A DNA stretch of 64,000 bases from Bacillus methanolicus PB1 (lineage in GTDB: Bacteria; Bacillota; Bacilli; Bacillales; Cytobacillaceae): positions 310,001 through 374,000 of the forward strand of contig NZ_AFEU01000001.1 in the NCBI RefSeq assembly GCF_000262755.1. The letters run 5' to 3'. The translations under genes were made by a program, and so were the position numbers. How positions within the stretch are numbered: position 1 is the stretch's first letter; each line of letters opens with the position of its first letter. The notes under the pieces were generated by a model. It did not search any database and was not told the origin of the DNA. It worked only from the letters and a program-made list of their open reading frames with translations. Shown here in pieces: positions 9,632 to 18,490 of the stretch.

Positions 9632-10846
9632 TTATTTTTCCTTTTTTGGCTTTATCATTGCTACTTTTTCTGCAAAAACTAAGTCTTCTTCCTTTTTTTT
9701 AGGTACTTTTTGTCGCCCTTTTGATGTCCTTGTACACCTTCGATTCAGTTCTTTTTCAAATTCCTGCCAAGATAAATGTAAATAGGTTCGGATTAACCGC
9801 AGTACTCCCCATATTGTTTTTTTCGTTTGTGTCTTTAGTTTTATTTGTAGTACTAGCCCATAGGCAATCAGCGAAAGAAACATCTGATTCCAGATTCCTT
9901 GGGGTTTTGTACTCCAAATTTTGGTTGAACGAAGATGTTGTTTAATCCATCTAAAGAAGATCTCAATCGCCCACCGATGACGGTAGATTTCCATTATTTG
10001 TTCAGGCGGTAAGTCAAAGCGTGTGGTAATAATTCGGTATAGATGTCCTTCTTCATCAAAAAATTCGACGAGACGTACCGGGTGCAATTTCTCGTTCGAG
10101 GTTACACCAATCTTTACTGTCGCATCCATACGAATCAACGGATGGTTTAAAATTTTTCTATCGAGATAGATTACCTTGTGCTGCTCTTTAATTCTTACAA
10201 TGAAAGAAATACCACGTTCCGCCCAGTTATTGATTTTTTTATGAGAAGCATATCCACGATCCATGACGTAAGTTGAATCAGATTCAACCACAAGGAAGTC
10301 GGAACCTTCAAAATCACTGACATTTCCAGTTGATGGAATAATTTGGTCTGGAAAAGCAATGTCTGGAGAAGCTACCACTAAACGGGTGTGCATTTTTACC
10401 TGAGTAGAATTTTTTGATACATAAGCCCAGTTAGCTAACTGTTCAGGCAGCTTAAAGGAAGAAGAGTCAATTATGGCTAATCTCCCAATTCCCTTTGGTA
10501 GACCAGATAAATTTCTAGTTTGAATTTCAATATCTTTGACCACTCGAAAAAAAAGATCTTGTACCCATTCAGTTGGTAATTCATTTATCCTACGGCTTAG
10601 TTGTGAACCACTTATGCTTTCTAAATTTAGGCTTTTCATGAGGTCTTTATCAGCCCGTAATTTCTCCTCTATATCAGTATATGAGCTCCAATTACCCAGC
10701 TGAGCAGCAACAAAAATTTTTACAAGGGCATCAGCTCTTAATTTTTTTTGATCATAGTTTAAAAGAGGACAGGAAAGCTTTTCCGTAGATAAAAGGGAAA
10801 AACATTGACGAACAACAGATGGTTGAGCTATATTTACATTGCTCAT
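9632..10846 (-). CDS. IS4-family DDE transposase, copy 1
   Basis: This 404-residue transposase has its catalytic acidic residues in AIIDSSSF (Asp127), VMDRGYAS (Asp196) and the C1 signature YRHRWAIEIFFRWIK (Glu295). The signature matches the IS4 family Y-(2)-R-(3)-E-(6)-K pattern exactly. The C-terminus is very basic. The ATG at 10844-10846 follows AAAGGAG; an upstream in-frame start would lie inside the leader hairpin. No frameshift or stop is seen, so the enzyme looks intact. The protein is identical to the one encoded at 14097-15311. Confidence 0.95.
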   Translation of the reverse strand: MSNVNIAQPSVVRQCFSLLSTEKLSCPLLNYDQKKLRADALVKIFVAAQLGNWSSYTDIEEKLRADKDLMKSLNLESISGSQLSRRINELPTEWVQDLFFRVVKDIEIQTRNLSGLPKGIGRLAIIDSSSFKLPEQLANWAYVSKNSTQVKMHTRLVVASPDIAFPDQIIPSTGNVSDFEGSDFLVVESDSTYVMDRGYASHKKINNWAERGISFIVRIKEQHKVIYLDRKILNHPLIRMDATVKIGVTSNEKLHPVRLVEFFDEEGHLYRIITTRFDLPPEQIMEIYRHRWAIEIFFRWIKQHLRSTKIWSTKPQGIWNQMFLSLIAYGLVLQIKLKTQTKKTIWGVLRLIRTYLHLSWQEFEKELNRRCTRTSKGRQKVPKKKEEDLVFAEKVAMIKPKKEK

Positions 10847-10849
10847 GAT

Positions 10850-10917
10850 AAAAACTCCTTTGTAGAAAACTTGTTGATGGGACAACAAGCTAACAATTCT
10901 ACAATAGGAGTTTTTTT
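10850..10917 (-). promoter_or_regulatory. Leader hairpin that can hide the transposase ribosome site
   Basis: AAAAACTCCTTTGTAGAAAA plus CTTGTTG (10850-10876) pairs with the complement at 10883-10915, ending TAGGAGTTTTT. In a transcript entering from outside the element, the AAAGGAGTTTTT ribosome site of the transposase would be paired. A transcript from an internal promoter within the hairpin would lack one arm. This resembles known protection of IS elements against read-through expression; here it is inference from sequence. Confidence 0.6.
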
Positions 10918-11068
10918 CTTTTTAGTAAACCTTTTTTTATTTTCCTGAATTTGTAACCTTTGCAAGGCTAGTGGGTCTGACCCCTCCAATACAACATATA
11001 GACAATCACTAATAATCCATTCTATATATTGTCTTTGCGGAGGGAGCCAAACCCTTTTGAGTCAGCCC

Positions 11069-11848
11069 CTAGCTTTGTATGTTTTTATTCATTTGTTTGA
11101 TTGCCGCTTTTTCCAGGCGGGAAACTTGCGCTTGAGATATTCCTATTTCTTCGGCAACCTCCATTTGGGTCTTTCCTTGAAAGAACCGTTTTCGCAAAAT
11201 TAGTTTTTCACGGTCATTTAAGCGCTGCATTCCTTCCTTTAACGCTATTTCTTCTACCCAATGTGAATCTTTATTTCGCTCATCACTTAATTGGTCCATA
11301 ACATAAATCGGATCTCCGCCATCATTATAAATAGGTTCAAATAACGATACTGGATCTTGAATTGCATCTAATGCAAACACAATTTCTTCGTGGGGAACTT
11401 CCAAAACCTTTGCGATTTCCTCGGCTGTCGGTTCCCGAGATGTTTCGCTCATCAGCCTTTCTCTTACTTGGAGTGCTTTATATGCAATGTCCCTCAAAGA
11501 CCGGGAAACCCGAATAGGATTATTATCCCTCAAATAACGACGAATTTCCCCGATTATCATTGGAACAGCATATGTGGAGAACTTAACATTTTGACTTAAA
11601 TCAAAATTATCAATGGATTTCATAAGACCGATACAGCCAACTTGGAACAGGTCATCAACATATTCTCCTCTGTTATTAAATCGCTGAATGACACTCAAGA
11701 CGAGTCGCAAGTTGCCGTTTATTAATTTTTCACGTGCGGTTAAATCGCCGTTTTGCATTTGTTTGAACAGTTCTCTCATCACTTCGTTCTTTAATACAGG
11801 CAGCTTTGAAGTATCTACACCGCAAATTTCAACTTTATTTCGAGTCAA
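11069..11848 (-). CDS. sigG: Sporulation sigma factor SigG (late forespore)
   Basis: The 259-residue sigma-70 factor starts with the conserved RNKVEICGVDTSKLPVLKNE. Region 2 carries NLRLVLSVIQRFNNRGEYVDDLFQVGCIGL (about residues 48-77), and the region 4 helix-turn-helix reads MEVAEEIGISQAQVSRLEK. The start is TTG at 11846-11848, preceded by GGAGGG, matching the B. subtilis start and length (260 aa). Its TAG stop overlaps the edge of the palindromic repeat, so the last residues (NIQS) may be altered relative to the ancestral end. Confidence 0.96.
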   Translation of the reverse strand: MTRNKVEICGVDTSKLPVLKNEVMRELFKQMQNGDLTAREKLINGNLRLVLSVIQRFNNRGEYVDDLFQVGCIGLMKSIDNFDLSQNVKFSTYAVPMIIGEIRRYLRDNNPIRVSRSLRDIAYKALQVRERLMSETSREPTAEEIAKVLEVPHEEIVFALDAIQDPVSLFEPIYNDGGDPIYVMDQLSDERNKDSHWVEEIALKEGMQRLNDREKLILRKRFFQGKTQMEVAEEIGISQAQVSRLEKAAIKQMNKNIQS

Positions 11849-11886
11849 TTCTTTTCCCTCCTCACAGGAGTTGCTGTACAAAGTTC

Positions 11887-11914
11887 AGTATTTCCGTGAG
11901 CAGGAAAAATATGC
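11887..11914 (-). promoter_or_regulatory. Candidate SigF/SigG promoter of sigG
   Basis: On the minus strand GCATA (complement of 11910-11914) and GGAAATACT (complement of 11887-11895) are 14 bp apart, resembling the forespore consensus GYATA...GGnnAnAnT. The position about 40 bases before the start agrees with the known autoregulated, SigF-initiated transcription of sigG in B. subtilis. The same spacing occurs in the candidate csfG promoter in this window. Confidence 0.6.
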
Positions 11915-11993
11915 ACTCACCGTTTTTTGGCAATATGCCATAAACAGGCAATAAATATAAAGAAAATCAAGTAATTTTCAAAAAAAATTTTTC

Positions 11994-12713
11994 CTAAACC
12001 ATTTTATTGAATTCTTTTCTTAATCTTTTGATAATTCTTTTTTCCAGCCGTGATATGTACGATTGGGAAATTCCTAACATGTCTGCTACATCTTTCTGTG
12101 TTTTTTCTTCACCGTTTCTAAGACCAAACCGAAGTTCCATAATTTGTTTTTCCCGATCGGATAATTGGTGGAGTGCTTTTAATAACAATTTGCGGTCTAC
12201 AGTCGCCTCAAGATCTTTCGTAATAATATCATTTTCTGTGCCCAATACATCTGACAGCAAAAGTTCATTGCCATCCCAATCAATATTCAGCGGTTCATCA
12301 AACGATACTTCAGAACGGATCTTATTGTTTCTGCGCAAAAACATTAAAATTTCATTTTCAATACAACGGGAAGCATATGTCGCCAATTTGATTTTTTTCT
12401 CAGGATTAAAAGTATTGACACCTTTAATTAAGCCAATAGTGCCGATACTGATTAAGTCCTCAATATTAATGCCTGTATTTTCAAATTTGCGAGCAATGTA
12501 AACAACTAGACGCAAGTTTCTTTCAATCAAGATAGAGCGGGCGGCTTTATCTCCTTTTGGAAGCTTTTTTAACAGCAGTTCTTCCTCTTCCTTACTTAAA
12601 GGAGGCGGCAGTGCTTCACTTCCGCCGATATAATATATTTCATCCGTTTTTAATCCGAGTTTTATCAACAGTTTATACCAGTAGTACGATAAGCGAAGTC
12701 GTATATTTTTCAT
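11994..12713 (-). CDS. sigE: Sporulation sigma factor SigE precursor (early mother cell)
   Basis: The 239-residue protein is nearly collinear with B. subtilis pro-SigE. The first ~27 residues are the amphipathic pro-sequence ending at [16 protein letters not shown], removed by SpoIIGA. Regions 2 ([22 protein letters not shown]) and 4 ([19 protein letters not shown]) are complete. It lies 38 bases after spoIIGA and is cotranscribed from the spoIIG promoter. SigE directs mother-cell genes such as spoVD, spoVE and gerR, which also occur in this window. Confidence 0.97.
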   Translation of the reverse strand: MKNIRLRLSYYWYKLLIKLGLKTDEIYYIGGSEALPPPLSKEEEELLLKKLPKGDKAARSILIERNLRLVVYIARKFENTGINIEDLISIGTIGLIKGVNTFNPEKKIKLATYASRCIENEILMFLRRNNKIRSEVSFDEPLNIDWDGNELLLSDVLGTENDIITKDLEATVDRKLLLKALHQLSDREKQIMELRFGLRNGEEKTQKDVADMLGISQSYISRLEKRIIKRLRKEFNKMV

Positions 12714-12751
12714 GAATTGTCCTCCTTCTATCTTGAGTTTTTCTGAGTATA

Positions 12752-13696
12752 TTAATATTGGCTGACATTTTTATATGGGGTATTTTTCATTGTGCCACTG
12801 AGCAACTTTGGATGAACTATGCATTGAAACGAGCCATCAGCTGAAAGCTGTTGCATCGTGAACGAAACGAGTCCGTTTTTTGTTTGCCAGCAGTCCCCAT
12901 TTTTTTCTATTTCGATATTTTCAGCTTTTATGCCTATAATTAGCTGGTGTTCTTGTCCGACAACACGGTATGGGATAATTCGCATAATTTTTTCTAGTTT
13001 TGGAGGCATTTCCTTTTTTCCGAAAATTACTTCTTCCGGGTTTTCAGCAATTTCTAATACGATATCCGGAACTCTTTCATCCGCTTTCTTTAAAGATACA
13101 AACATTACAGGCAATTTTGAGATGGGATCATAAAGCTGATTTCCGCTGTCTATTAAGCCTCTAAGAAATATTTCTCTTCCCAATATTGTAATTTTTACGT
13201 TTACAAGCTGTTCAAAATGAAGTTTTACAACCTCAATTGAATCGAAATTACGCTTTGAAAAATGCCAAGCAATCGGAAAACCGATAAATACAAAAAGCCA
13301 GCTTATCGGATCGCCAAATCCTTTTACACTCGCCAGCATGACAGAGGATGACAGGTCAAAATCAAATTGAATGAAATAATGGGCTCCTATCAAAGCTCCG
13401 CCTGCTAGAAAGGTAGTCATATAAAAAGTCATCAATCCATTAAAAAAATAGCGCCATCTTTTATAACCAAATACAGCAATGATCATTGCAACTGAAAAAA
13501 TAAATTTAGCCAGCGGATGGCTCGAATATGAATAAAACGGTGATACAGACAATAAAATGATACTTGAACCAATAAATCCGCCCAAAAAGACTCTCCATAT
13601 TTTGCAATTTCTTTTCAAAATTGCCGCTGTTAAATAAAGGAGAAAACTATCAAACAAAAAATTCAGGGCCCAAATTACATCCAAATAGATTGTCAT
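12752..13696 (-). CDS. spoIIGA: SpoIIGA, membrane aspartic protease that processes pro-SigE
   Basis: The 314-residue protein has five N-terminal hydrophobic segments (residues ~5-145) and a cytosolic protease domain. The catalytic motif is [11 protein letters not shown] with Asp183, the same residue number as the known active-site Asp of B. subtilis SpoIIGA. It is activated by forespore-derived SpoIIR and cleaves pro-SigE, encoded next to it. The ATG follows GGAGGAGGT. The protein looks intact. Confidence 0.95.
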   Translation of the reverse strand: MTIYLDVIWALNFLFDSFLLYLTAAILKRNCKIWRVFLGGFIGSSIILLSVSPFYSYSSHPLAKFIFSVAMIIAVFGYKRWRYFFNGLMTFYMTTFLAGGALIGAHYFIQFDFDLSSSVMLASVKGFGDPISWLFVFIGFPIAWHFSKRNFDSIEVVKLHFEQLVNVKITILGREIFLRGLIDSGNQLYDPISKLPVMFVSLKKADERVPDIVLEIAENPEEVIFGKKEMPPKLEKIMRIIPYRVVGQEHQLIIGIKAENIEIEKNGDCWQTKNGLVSFTMQQLSADGSFQCIVHPKLLSGTMKNTPYKNVSQY

Positions 13697-13801
13697 TTAT
13701 ACCTCCTCCTTTTGGAAGTCTCTTAAACAGCTTCATTCGTTTAAGAAAAATCTCGCCCTGAATGAACTCGAAACTTTTAATTTATCCCTCCGTTACGAAG
13801 A

Positions 13802-13849
13802 AGTATAGCGCACATTCGTTCAAGAAGTGTGTCATATTCTGTAATCGAA
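13802..13849 (-). promoter_or_regulatory. spoIIG promoter with 22-bp spacer (Spo0A-type)
   Basis: On the minus strand ATGACA (complement of 13830-13835) and TATACT (complement of 13802-13807) are separated by 22 bp. The abnormal 22-bp spacing is the hallmark of the B. subtilis spoIIG promoter, which SigA polymerase uses only with Spo0A~P. A partial 0A box, TTCGATT (complement of 13843-13849, 5 of 7 to TTCGACA), lies just upstream of the -35. The IS and repeat lie further upstream, so the promoter appears intact. Confidence 0.78.
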
Positions 13850-13938
13850 AGAGAAGAAATTTGCTCTATTCAATTCGGAAATTGTCAGTTTCTGTTCACA
13901 AAAAAATGGGGCTGACTCAAAATTAAAGGGTCAGACCC

Positions 13939-15437
13939 ACTAGCCTTGCATAAAAGTAAATAAATTCAATATTTTACTTTATTTAACATAATCTTTTTTA
14001 ATCTAGATGCAAAAAAGGCTAACTCCATTTAAGTTAGCCTTTTTTGTCCCATTTATTTGAATTTATGTATATTAATTGTAATTTATACTTCGTTTATTAT
14101 TTTTCCTTTTTTGGCTTTATCATTGCTACTTTTTCTGCAAAAACTAAGTCTTCTTCCTTTTTTTTAGGTACTTTTTGTCGCCCTTTTGATGTCCTTGTAC
14201 ACCTTCGATTCAGTTCTTTTTCAAATTCCTGCCAAGATAAATGTAAATAGGTTCGGATTAACCGCAGTACTCCCCATATTGTTTTTTTCGTTTGTGTCTT
14301 TAGTTTTATTTGTAGTACTAGCCCATAGGCAATCAGCGAAAGAAACATCTGATTCCAGATTCCTTGGGGTTTTGTACTCCAAATTTTGGTTGAACGAAGA
14401 TGTTGTTTAATCCATCTAAAGAAGATCTCAATCGCCCACCGATGACGGTAGATTTCCATTATTTGTTCAGGCGGTAAGTCAAAGCGTGTGGTAATAATTC
14501 GGTATAGATGTCCTTCTTCATCAAAAAATTCGACGAGACGTACCGGGTGCAATTTCTCGTTCGAGGTTACACCAATCTTTACTGTCGCATCCATACGAAT
14601 CAACGGATGGTTTAAAATTTTTCTATCGAGATAGATTACCTTGTGCTGCTCTTTAATTCTTACAATGAAAGAAATACCACGTTCCGCCCAGTTATTGATT
14701 TTTTTATGAGAAGCATATCCACGATCCATGACGTAAGTTGAATCAGATTCAACCACAAGGAAGTCGGAACCTTCAAAATCACTGACATTTCCAGTTGATG
14801 GAATAATTTGGTCTGGAAAAGCAATGTCTGGAGAAGCTACCACTAAACGGGTGTGCATTTTTACCTGAGTAGAATTTTTTGATACATAAGCCCAGTTAGC
14901 TAACTGTTCAGGCAGCTTAAAGGAAGAAGAGTCAATTATGGCTAATCTCCCAATTCCCTTTGGTAGACCAGATAAATTTCTAGTTTGAATTTCAATATCT
15001 TTGACCACTCGAAAAAAAAGATCTTGTACCCATTCAGTTGGTAATTCATTTATCCTACGGCTTAGTTGTGAACCACTTATGCTTTCTAAATTTAGGCTTT
15101 TCATGAGGTCTTTATCAGCCCGTAATTTCTCCTCTATATCAGTATATGAGCTCCAATTACCCAGCTGAGCAGCAACAAAAATTTTTACAAGGGCATCAGC
15201 TCTTAATTTTTTTTGATCATAGTTTAAAAGAGGACAGGAAAGCTTTTCCGTAGATAAAAGGGAAAAACATTGACGAACAACAGATGGTTGAGCTATATTT
15301 ACATTGCTCATGATAAAAACTCCTTTGTAGAAAACTTGTTGATGGGACAACAAGCTAACAATTCTACAATAGGAGTTTTTTTCTTTTTAGTAAACCTTTT
15401 TTTATTTTCCTGAATTTGTAACCTTTGCAAGGCTAGT
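13939..15437 (-). mobile_element. IS4-family insertion sequence, copy 2 (1,499 bp)
   Basis: Same length, orientation, ends and internal hairpins as the copy at 9474-10972, with no difference noticed by eye. The flanking duplications GGGTCAGACCC (13928-13938 and 15438-15448) are perfect. It occupies the same site in its repeat as copy 1 does in the other repeat. The sharp duplication and the identity of the copies suggest recent transposition. Confidence 0.94.
14097..15311 (-). CDS. IS4-family DDE transposase, copy 2
   Basis: The translation is identical to the transposase at 9632-10846, including Asp127, Asp196, Glu295 and the YRHRWAIEIFFRWIK signature. The ATG at 15309-15311 is preceded by the same AAAGGAG site within the leader hairpin (15315-15382). 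Both copies appear functional, so the element may still be active. Confidence 0.95.
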   Translation of the reverse strand: MSNVNIAQPSVVRQCFSLLSTEKLSCPLLNYDQKKLRADALVKIFVAAQLGNWSSYTDIEEKLRADKDLMKSLNLESISGSQLSRRINELPTEWVQDLFFRVVKDIEIQTRNLSGLPKGIGRLAIIDSSSFKLPEQLANWAYVSKNSTQVKMHTRLVVASPDIAFPDQIIPSTGNVSDFEGSDFLVVESDSTYVMDRGYASHKKINNWAERGISFIVRIKEQHKVIYLDRKILNHPLIRMDATVKIGVTSNEKLHPVRLVEFFDEEGHLYRIITTRFDLPPEQIMEIYRHRWAIEIFFRWIKQHLRSTKIWSTKPQGIWNQMFLSLIAYGLVLQIKLKTQTKKTIWGVLRLIRTYLHLSWQEFEKELNRRCTRTSKGRQKVPKKKEEDLVFAEKVAMIKPKKEK

Positions 15438-15544
15438 GGGTCAGACCCCTCCAATACAATATATAGACAATCACTAAAAAACCATTCTATATATTGTTAT
15501 AATGGGAGGGAGTCAGACCCTTATGAGTCAGCCCCATTTTCTCT

Positions 15545-16684
15545 TTATCGTCGACGATTTCGGTTTCTTAAGAAAGTCGGAATATCGAGCGGATCTTCAC
15601 TTTGAATGGATGGATTTCTTAAGCTTTCTTGCGGAATTTCATCGCGTTTTGGCTCACGCTTAACACTTGGCATATTAGGTTTTGCCTGAACTCCTCCAAA
15701 TGAAGATCTTGTTGGTTTTGGCTGAACAGCCTCTTCATTAAAACCGGTAGCAATAACAGTAACTACAATTTCATCTTTCAAGTTTTCATTAATAACGGAA
15801 CCAAAAATCATATTCACTTCCTGGTCTGAAGCTGAAGCTACGATATCAGCAGCTTCTTGAACCTCGTATAGACTTAAATTTGTGCCGCCGGTAATGTTCA
15901 TCAATACCCCTTGGGCTCCATCAATGGAAGTTTCCAAGAGCGGTGAAGAAATTGCTTTTTTCGCTGCCTCGGCAGCCCTGTTTTCTCCGGACGCAACACC
16001 AATTCCCATTAAAGCCGAGCCCTTATTTGACATAATCGTTTTAACATCTGCGAAATCAAGGTTAATTAATCCCGGAACGGCAATTAAATCAGAAATACCT
16101 TGAACGCCCTGGCGAAGCACGTTATCAGCTTCACGGAACGCTTCAAGCATTGGAGTGCTTTTATCGACAATTTCCAGCAAGCGGTCATTCGGAATGACAA
16201 TCAGCGTATCGACAGCTTCTTTCATTGCAGCGATCCCGCCTGCTGCCTGGTTTGCCCGCTTTTTTCCCTCAAACGTAAATGGACGGGTAACGACCCCAAC
16301 CGTTAACGCACCTAATTCGCGGGCAATTTGCGCAATAACTGGAGCTGCACCTGTTCCGGTTCCGCCGCCCATACCTGCGGTAACGAACACCATGTCTGCG
16401 CCTTTTAATGCTTCTTCAATCTGTTCTTTGCTTTCTTCTGCGGCTTTTTTACCTACCTCCGGATTCGCTCCTGCACCAAGTCCCCTAGTTAGCTTGGCGC
16501 CAATTTGCATTTTCACTTCTGCTTTCGATAGGTTTAAAGCTTGGGCATCAGTATTGACAGAAATAAACTCAACACCTTGTACTCCGTGCTCTATCATACG
16601 GTTAACCGCGTTGTTTCCGCCGCCACCAACGCCAATTACTTTTATTGTAGCTAGTTGATCTAAATTTGTATCAAACTCCAACAT
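15545..16684 (-). CDS. ftsZ: FtsZ, tubulin-like cell division GTPase
   Basis: The 379-residue protein has the GTP-binding tubulin signature GGGTGTG inside [14 protein letters not shown] (about 103-116) and the T7 loop [12 protein letters not shown] variable linker precedes the C-terminal peptide [13 protein letters not shown], which binds FtsA and SepF. The ATG at 16682-16684 follows AGGAGG; a GTG one codon upstream is less likely. It is 41 bases downstream of ftsA, with which it is probably cotranscribed. Confidence 0.98.
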   Translation of the reverse strand: MLEFDTNLDQLATIKVIGVGGGGNNAVNRMIEHGVQGVEFISVNTDAQALNLSKAEVKMQIGAKLTRGLGAGANPEVGKKAAEESKEQIEEALKGADMVFVTAGMGGGTGTGAAPVIAQIARELGALTVGVVTRPFTFEGKKRANQAAGGIAAMKEAVDTLIVIPNDRLLEIVDKSTPMLEAFREADNVLRQGVQGISDLIAVPGLINLDFADVKTIMSNKGSALMGIGVASGENRAAEAAKKAISSPLLETSIDGAQGVLMNITGGTNLSLYEVQEAADIVASASDQEVNMIFGSVINENLKDEIVVTVIATGFNEEAVQPKPTRSSFGGVQAKPNMPSVKREPKRDEIPQESLRNPSIQSEDPLDIPTFLRNRNRRR

Positions 16685-16725
16685 CACAAATCCTCCTAAT
16701 TCGTCGTTATTCCTTTTTGATCGGT

Positions 16726-18003
16726 CTATTCAAAAAAATAGCCCAGGAACTTTTTCACTCTAGATGTCACTTTTTCTTCCGGTTGTTTCTCCGGTTTTAA
16801 TTTTGGTTGCGGCTGTTTTTGAACGCGTTTTTCTTTTGCTTCCGAAACAGCTTGTGCCGGTTTTCTTCCTTGCAATTTTGCATTTTTATAAGCAAATTTG
16901 ATTAGACCGACACCCGTTGTATATTGAGGTTCCCGCACGCCTATATAGTCGGGAACTGCGATTCGTACCCGATTTTGAAAAACAATTTGTGCAAGTTCCA
17001 ATACACCTTGCATATTGGCTACACCGCCAGTTAAAACATAACCGCCCGGCAAGTCGTGAACTCCTAATCTTCTAATTTCATTTTGGATTAATTCAAAAAT
17101 CTCTTCCATTCTTGCTTCAATAATATCAGAAATTTCAAGCTGATTAAATTGTTGATGTTGGTCGCTTCCAATGATCGGAACACTGAATACTTCATCCTCT
17201 GATGCATAATCGTAAAAGGCATGTCCATGTTTTATTTTTATTTTTTCTGCATCTTCCGTAGATGTTCTTAACCCTATTGATAGATCTTTCGTGATATGGT
17301 CTCCCCCGACTGGCAATACGGATGTTGCTTTTAGGCTGCCGTTTTCAAATATAGCGATTGTTGTTGACCCGCCGCCAATGTCAACTAAAGCAACTCCGAG
17401 GTTTTTTTCATCTTTGGAAAGGGCGAATGACCCGGCTGCCAAAGGCTGTAACGTTATATCCATAATTTCTAAACCTGCGCGTTCTACACAACGAAGTGTA
17501 TTATGTAGGATGGTTTTCGAACCTGTAATAATGATGCCTTCCATTTCAAGACGGACACCGATCATTCCCCTTGGGTCAGTAATCTCATCCAATCCGTCAA
17601 CAATAAATTGTTTTGGAATTACATCGATAATTTCTCTCTCAGGCGGAATGGAAACGACTTGGGCTGCATCTATAACTCTTGCAATATCTTGATTGGTAAT
17701 TTCACGGTTTTCGCTTGCTACCGCTACTACACCGTGGCAAGGCTGAAGCATCACATGATTACCTGTGATGCCTACAATAACTTGTGAAATATCCATTCCT
17801 ATCATTCTCTCAGCCTGCTCAATTGCCCTTTTTATAGAATGAACGGTTTCATCTATGTCAACAATGGATCCTTTCTTAAGACCTTCAGATTTCACATTGC
17901 CTACACCGATTATATTTAAGGAGTCGCTGACCATTTCACCTATGATAACTTTTACATTGGATGTACCGATGTCAAGACTTACATATATTTCATTGCTGTT
18001 CAT
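16726..18003 (-). CDS. ftsA: FtsA, actin-like membrane anchor of the divisome
   Basis: The 425-residue protein shows actin-fold motifs [14 protein letters not shown] at the N-terminus, [15 protein letters not shown] (about 205) and a [12 protein letters not shown] segment. It ends in an amphipathic membrane-targeting helix, [12 protein letters not shown], after a charged linker. FtsA binds the FtsZ tail and tethers it to the membrane. AAAGGAGGTG precedes the ATG. Confidence 0.97.
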   Translation of the reverse strand: MNSNEIYVSLDIGTSNVKVIIGEMVSDSLNIIGVGNVKSEGLKKGSIVDIDETVHSIKRAIEQAERMIGMDISQVIVGITGNHVMLQPCHGVVAVASENREITNQDIARVIDAAQVVSIPPEREIIDVIPKQFIVDGLDEITDPRGMIGVRLEMEGIIITGSKTILHNTLRCVERAGLEIMDITLQPLAAGSFALSKDEKNLGVALVDIGGGSTTIAIFENGSLKATSVLPVGGDHITKDLSIGLRTSTEDAEKIKIKHGHAFYDYASEDEVFSVPIIGSDQHQQFNQLEISDIIEARMEEIFELIQNEIRRLGVHDLPGGYVLTGGVANMQGVLELAQIVFQNRVRIAVPDYIGVREPQYTTGVGLIKFAYKNAKLQGRKPAQAVSEAKEKRVQKQPQPKLKPEKQPEEKVTSRVKKFLGYFFE

Positions 18004-18092
18004 TCTTTGGCACCTCCTTTTAGCAATTCAAAAATTGAACAACAATTTTTTTCTTAAAAAAGTTTATTATTAACGGTTTTCTTCATAAAAAT

Positions 18093-18118
18093 ATTCGTCA
18101 AAACTAAGCTTTTCCCTT
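18093..18118 (-). promoter_or_regulatory. Possible SigH promoter upstream of ftsA
   Basis: On the minus strand AAGGGAAAA and CGAATATT are separated by roughly 12 bases, resembling the SigH pattern (AGGAWWW then GAAT). B. subtilis ftsAZ has a SigH promoter used at the onset of sporulation. The match is partial, so this is a suggestion only. Confidence 0.3.
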
Positions 18119-18139
18119 TTAAAAAAACTTATTTTTTTT

Positions 18140-18490
18140 CTAATTTTTATTGTTCGAAGACCATTTCGCTAATAACAGCCGCCGGATGACTGCAATATTT
18201 TGGAAAAGTCTTACACCAAATGCAAAAACAGCTGCTAAATATAAGTCTACACCAAGATGTACCCCTAGAAAAGCTAAACTTGCAGCCAAAATTATATTGA
18301 AAAAGAAACCAGATACAAATACTTTTTCGTCGTAAATATTTTGCAAATGTGCACGAATTCCTCCAAAAAGAGTATCTAAAGAGGCAAGCACAGCGATTGA
18401 TAAATAATTCGAATACTCTTCCGGAATTCTTATATCAGTCAGCAGGCCGAGCATAACTCCCAGTATCAGGCCCAATAGCGGAAGCCACAT
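18140..18490 (-). CDS. sbp: Sbp, small basic membrane protein (DUF1290)
   Basis: The 116-residue protein has three or four hydrophobic segments and the family core EEYSNYLSIAVLASLDTLFGGIRAHL. It ends in a short basic tail. It sits between ylxX and ftsA as in B. subtilis, where its function is not known. Its ATG overlaps the ylxX stop codon (TAATG), suggesting translational coupling. Confidence 0.9.
   Translation of the reverse strand: MWLPLLGLILGVMLGLLTDIRIPEEYSNYLSIAVLASLDTLFGGIRAHLQNIYDEKVFVSGFFFNIILAASLAFLGVHLGVDLYLAAVFAFGVRLFQNIAVIRRLLLAKWSSNNKN

Larger units (their letters stand above)
9474..10972 (-). mobile_element. IS4-family insertion sequence, copy 1 (1,499 bp)
   Basis: The ends are inverted repeats beginning ACTAGCCTTGCA at both sides. 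The flanking 11-bp duplications are GGGTCTGTCCC (9463-9473) and GGGTCTGACCC (10973-10983), with one mismatch. The outer C/G bases could belong to either the IS or the duplication, since the target is itself palindromic. The element carries one transposase gene, an internal bidirectional terminator-like hairpin and a leader hairpin. The duplication length and GGG-N5-CCC shape fit the IS231-like part of the IS4 family. Confidence 0.93.
9443..11070 (-). repeat. Full-length palindromic repeat, copy after sigG, split by IS copy 1
   Basis: Without the IS (9474-10972) and one target duplication, the flanks join into one palindrome of about 120 bp. Reading on the minus strand from the sigG stop, it has GGGGCTGACTC, then AAGGGTTTGGCTCCCTCC, then CAATATATAG, a loop, CTATATGTTG, TTGGAGGGGTCAGACCC, and the closing AATCAGCCCCT arm. 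The first bases TAGGGGC include the sigG stop codon. A/U-rich flanks make it a likely bidirectional terminator. Confidence 0.85.
13907..15536 (-). repeat. Full-length palindromic repeat, copy after ftsZ, split by IS copy 2
   Basis: Removing the IS (13939-15437) and one duplication gives a palindrome of about 125 bp beginning 9 bases after the ftsZ stop. Minus-strand order: GGGGCTGACTCATAAGGGTC, TGACTCCCTCC, CAATATATAG, loop, CTATATATTG, TTGGAGGGGTCTGACCC, TTTAATTTTGAGTCAGCCCC, T-run. The inner 10-base arms are perfect complements. It separates ftsZ from the spoIIG promoter and probably terminates ftsZ transcription. Confidence 0.88.

Noticed and set aside
9474-15437. Composite transposon carrying sigG, sigE and spoIIGA
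   Set aside because: The genes are in their native chromosomal place and each IS has its own 11-bp duplication, which indicates two independent insertions rather than joint transposition.
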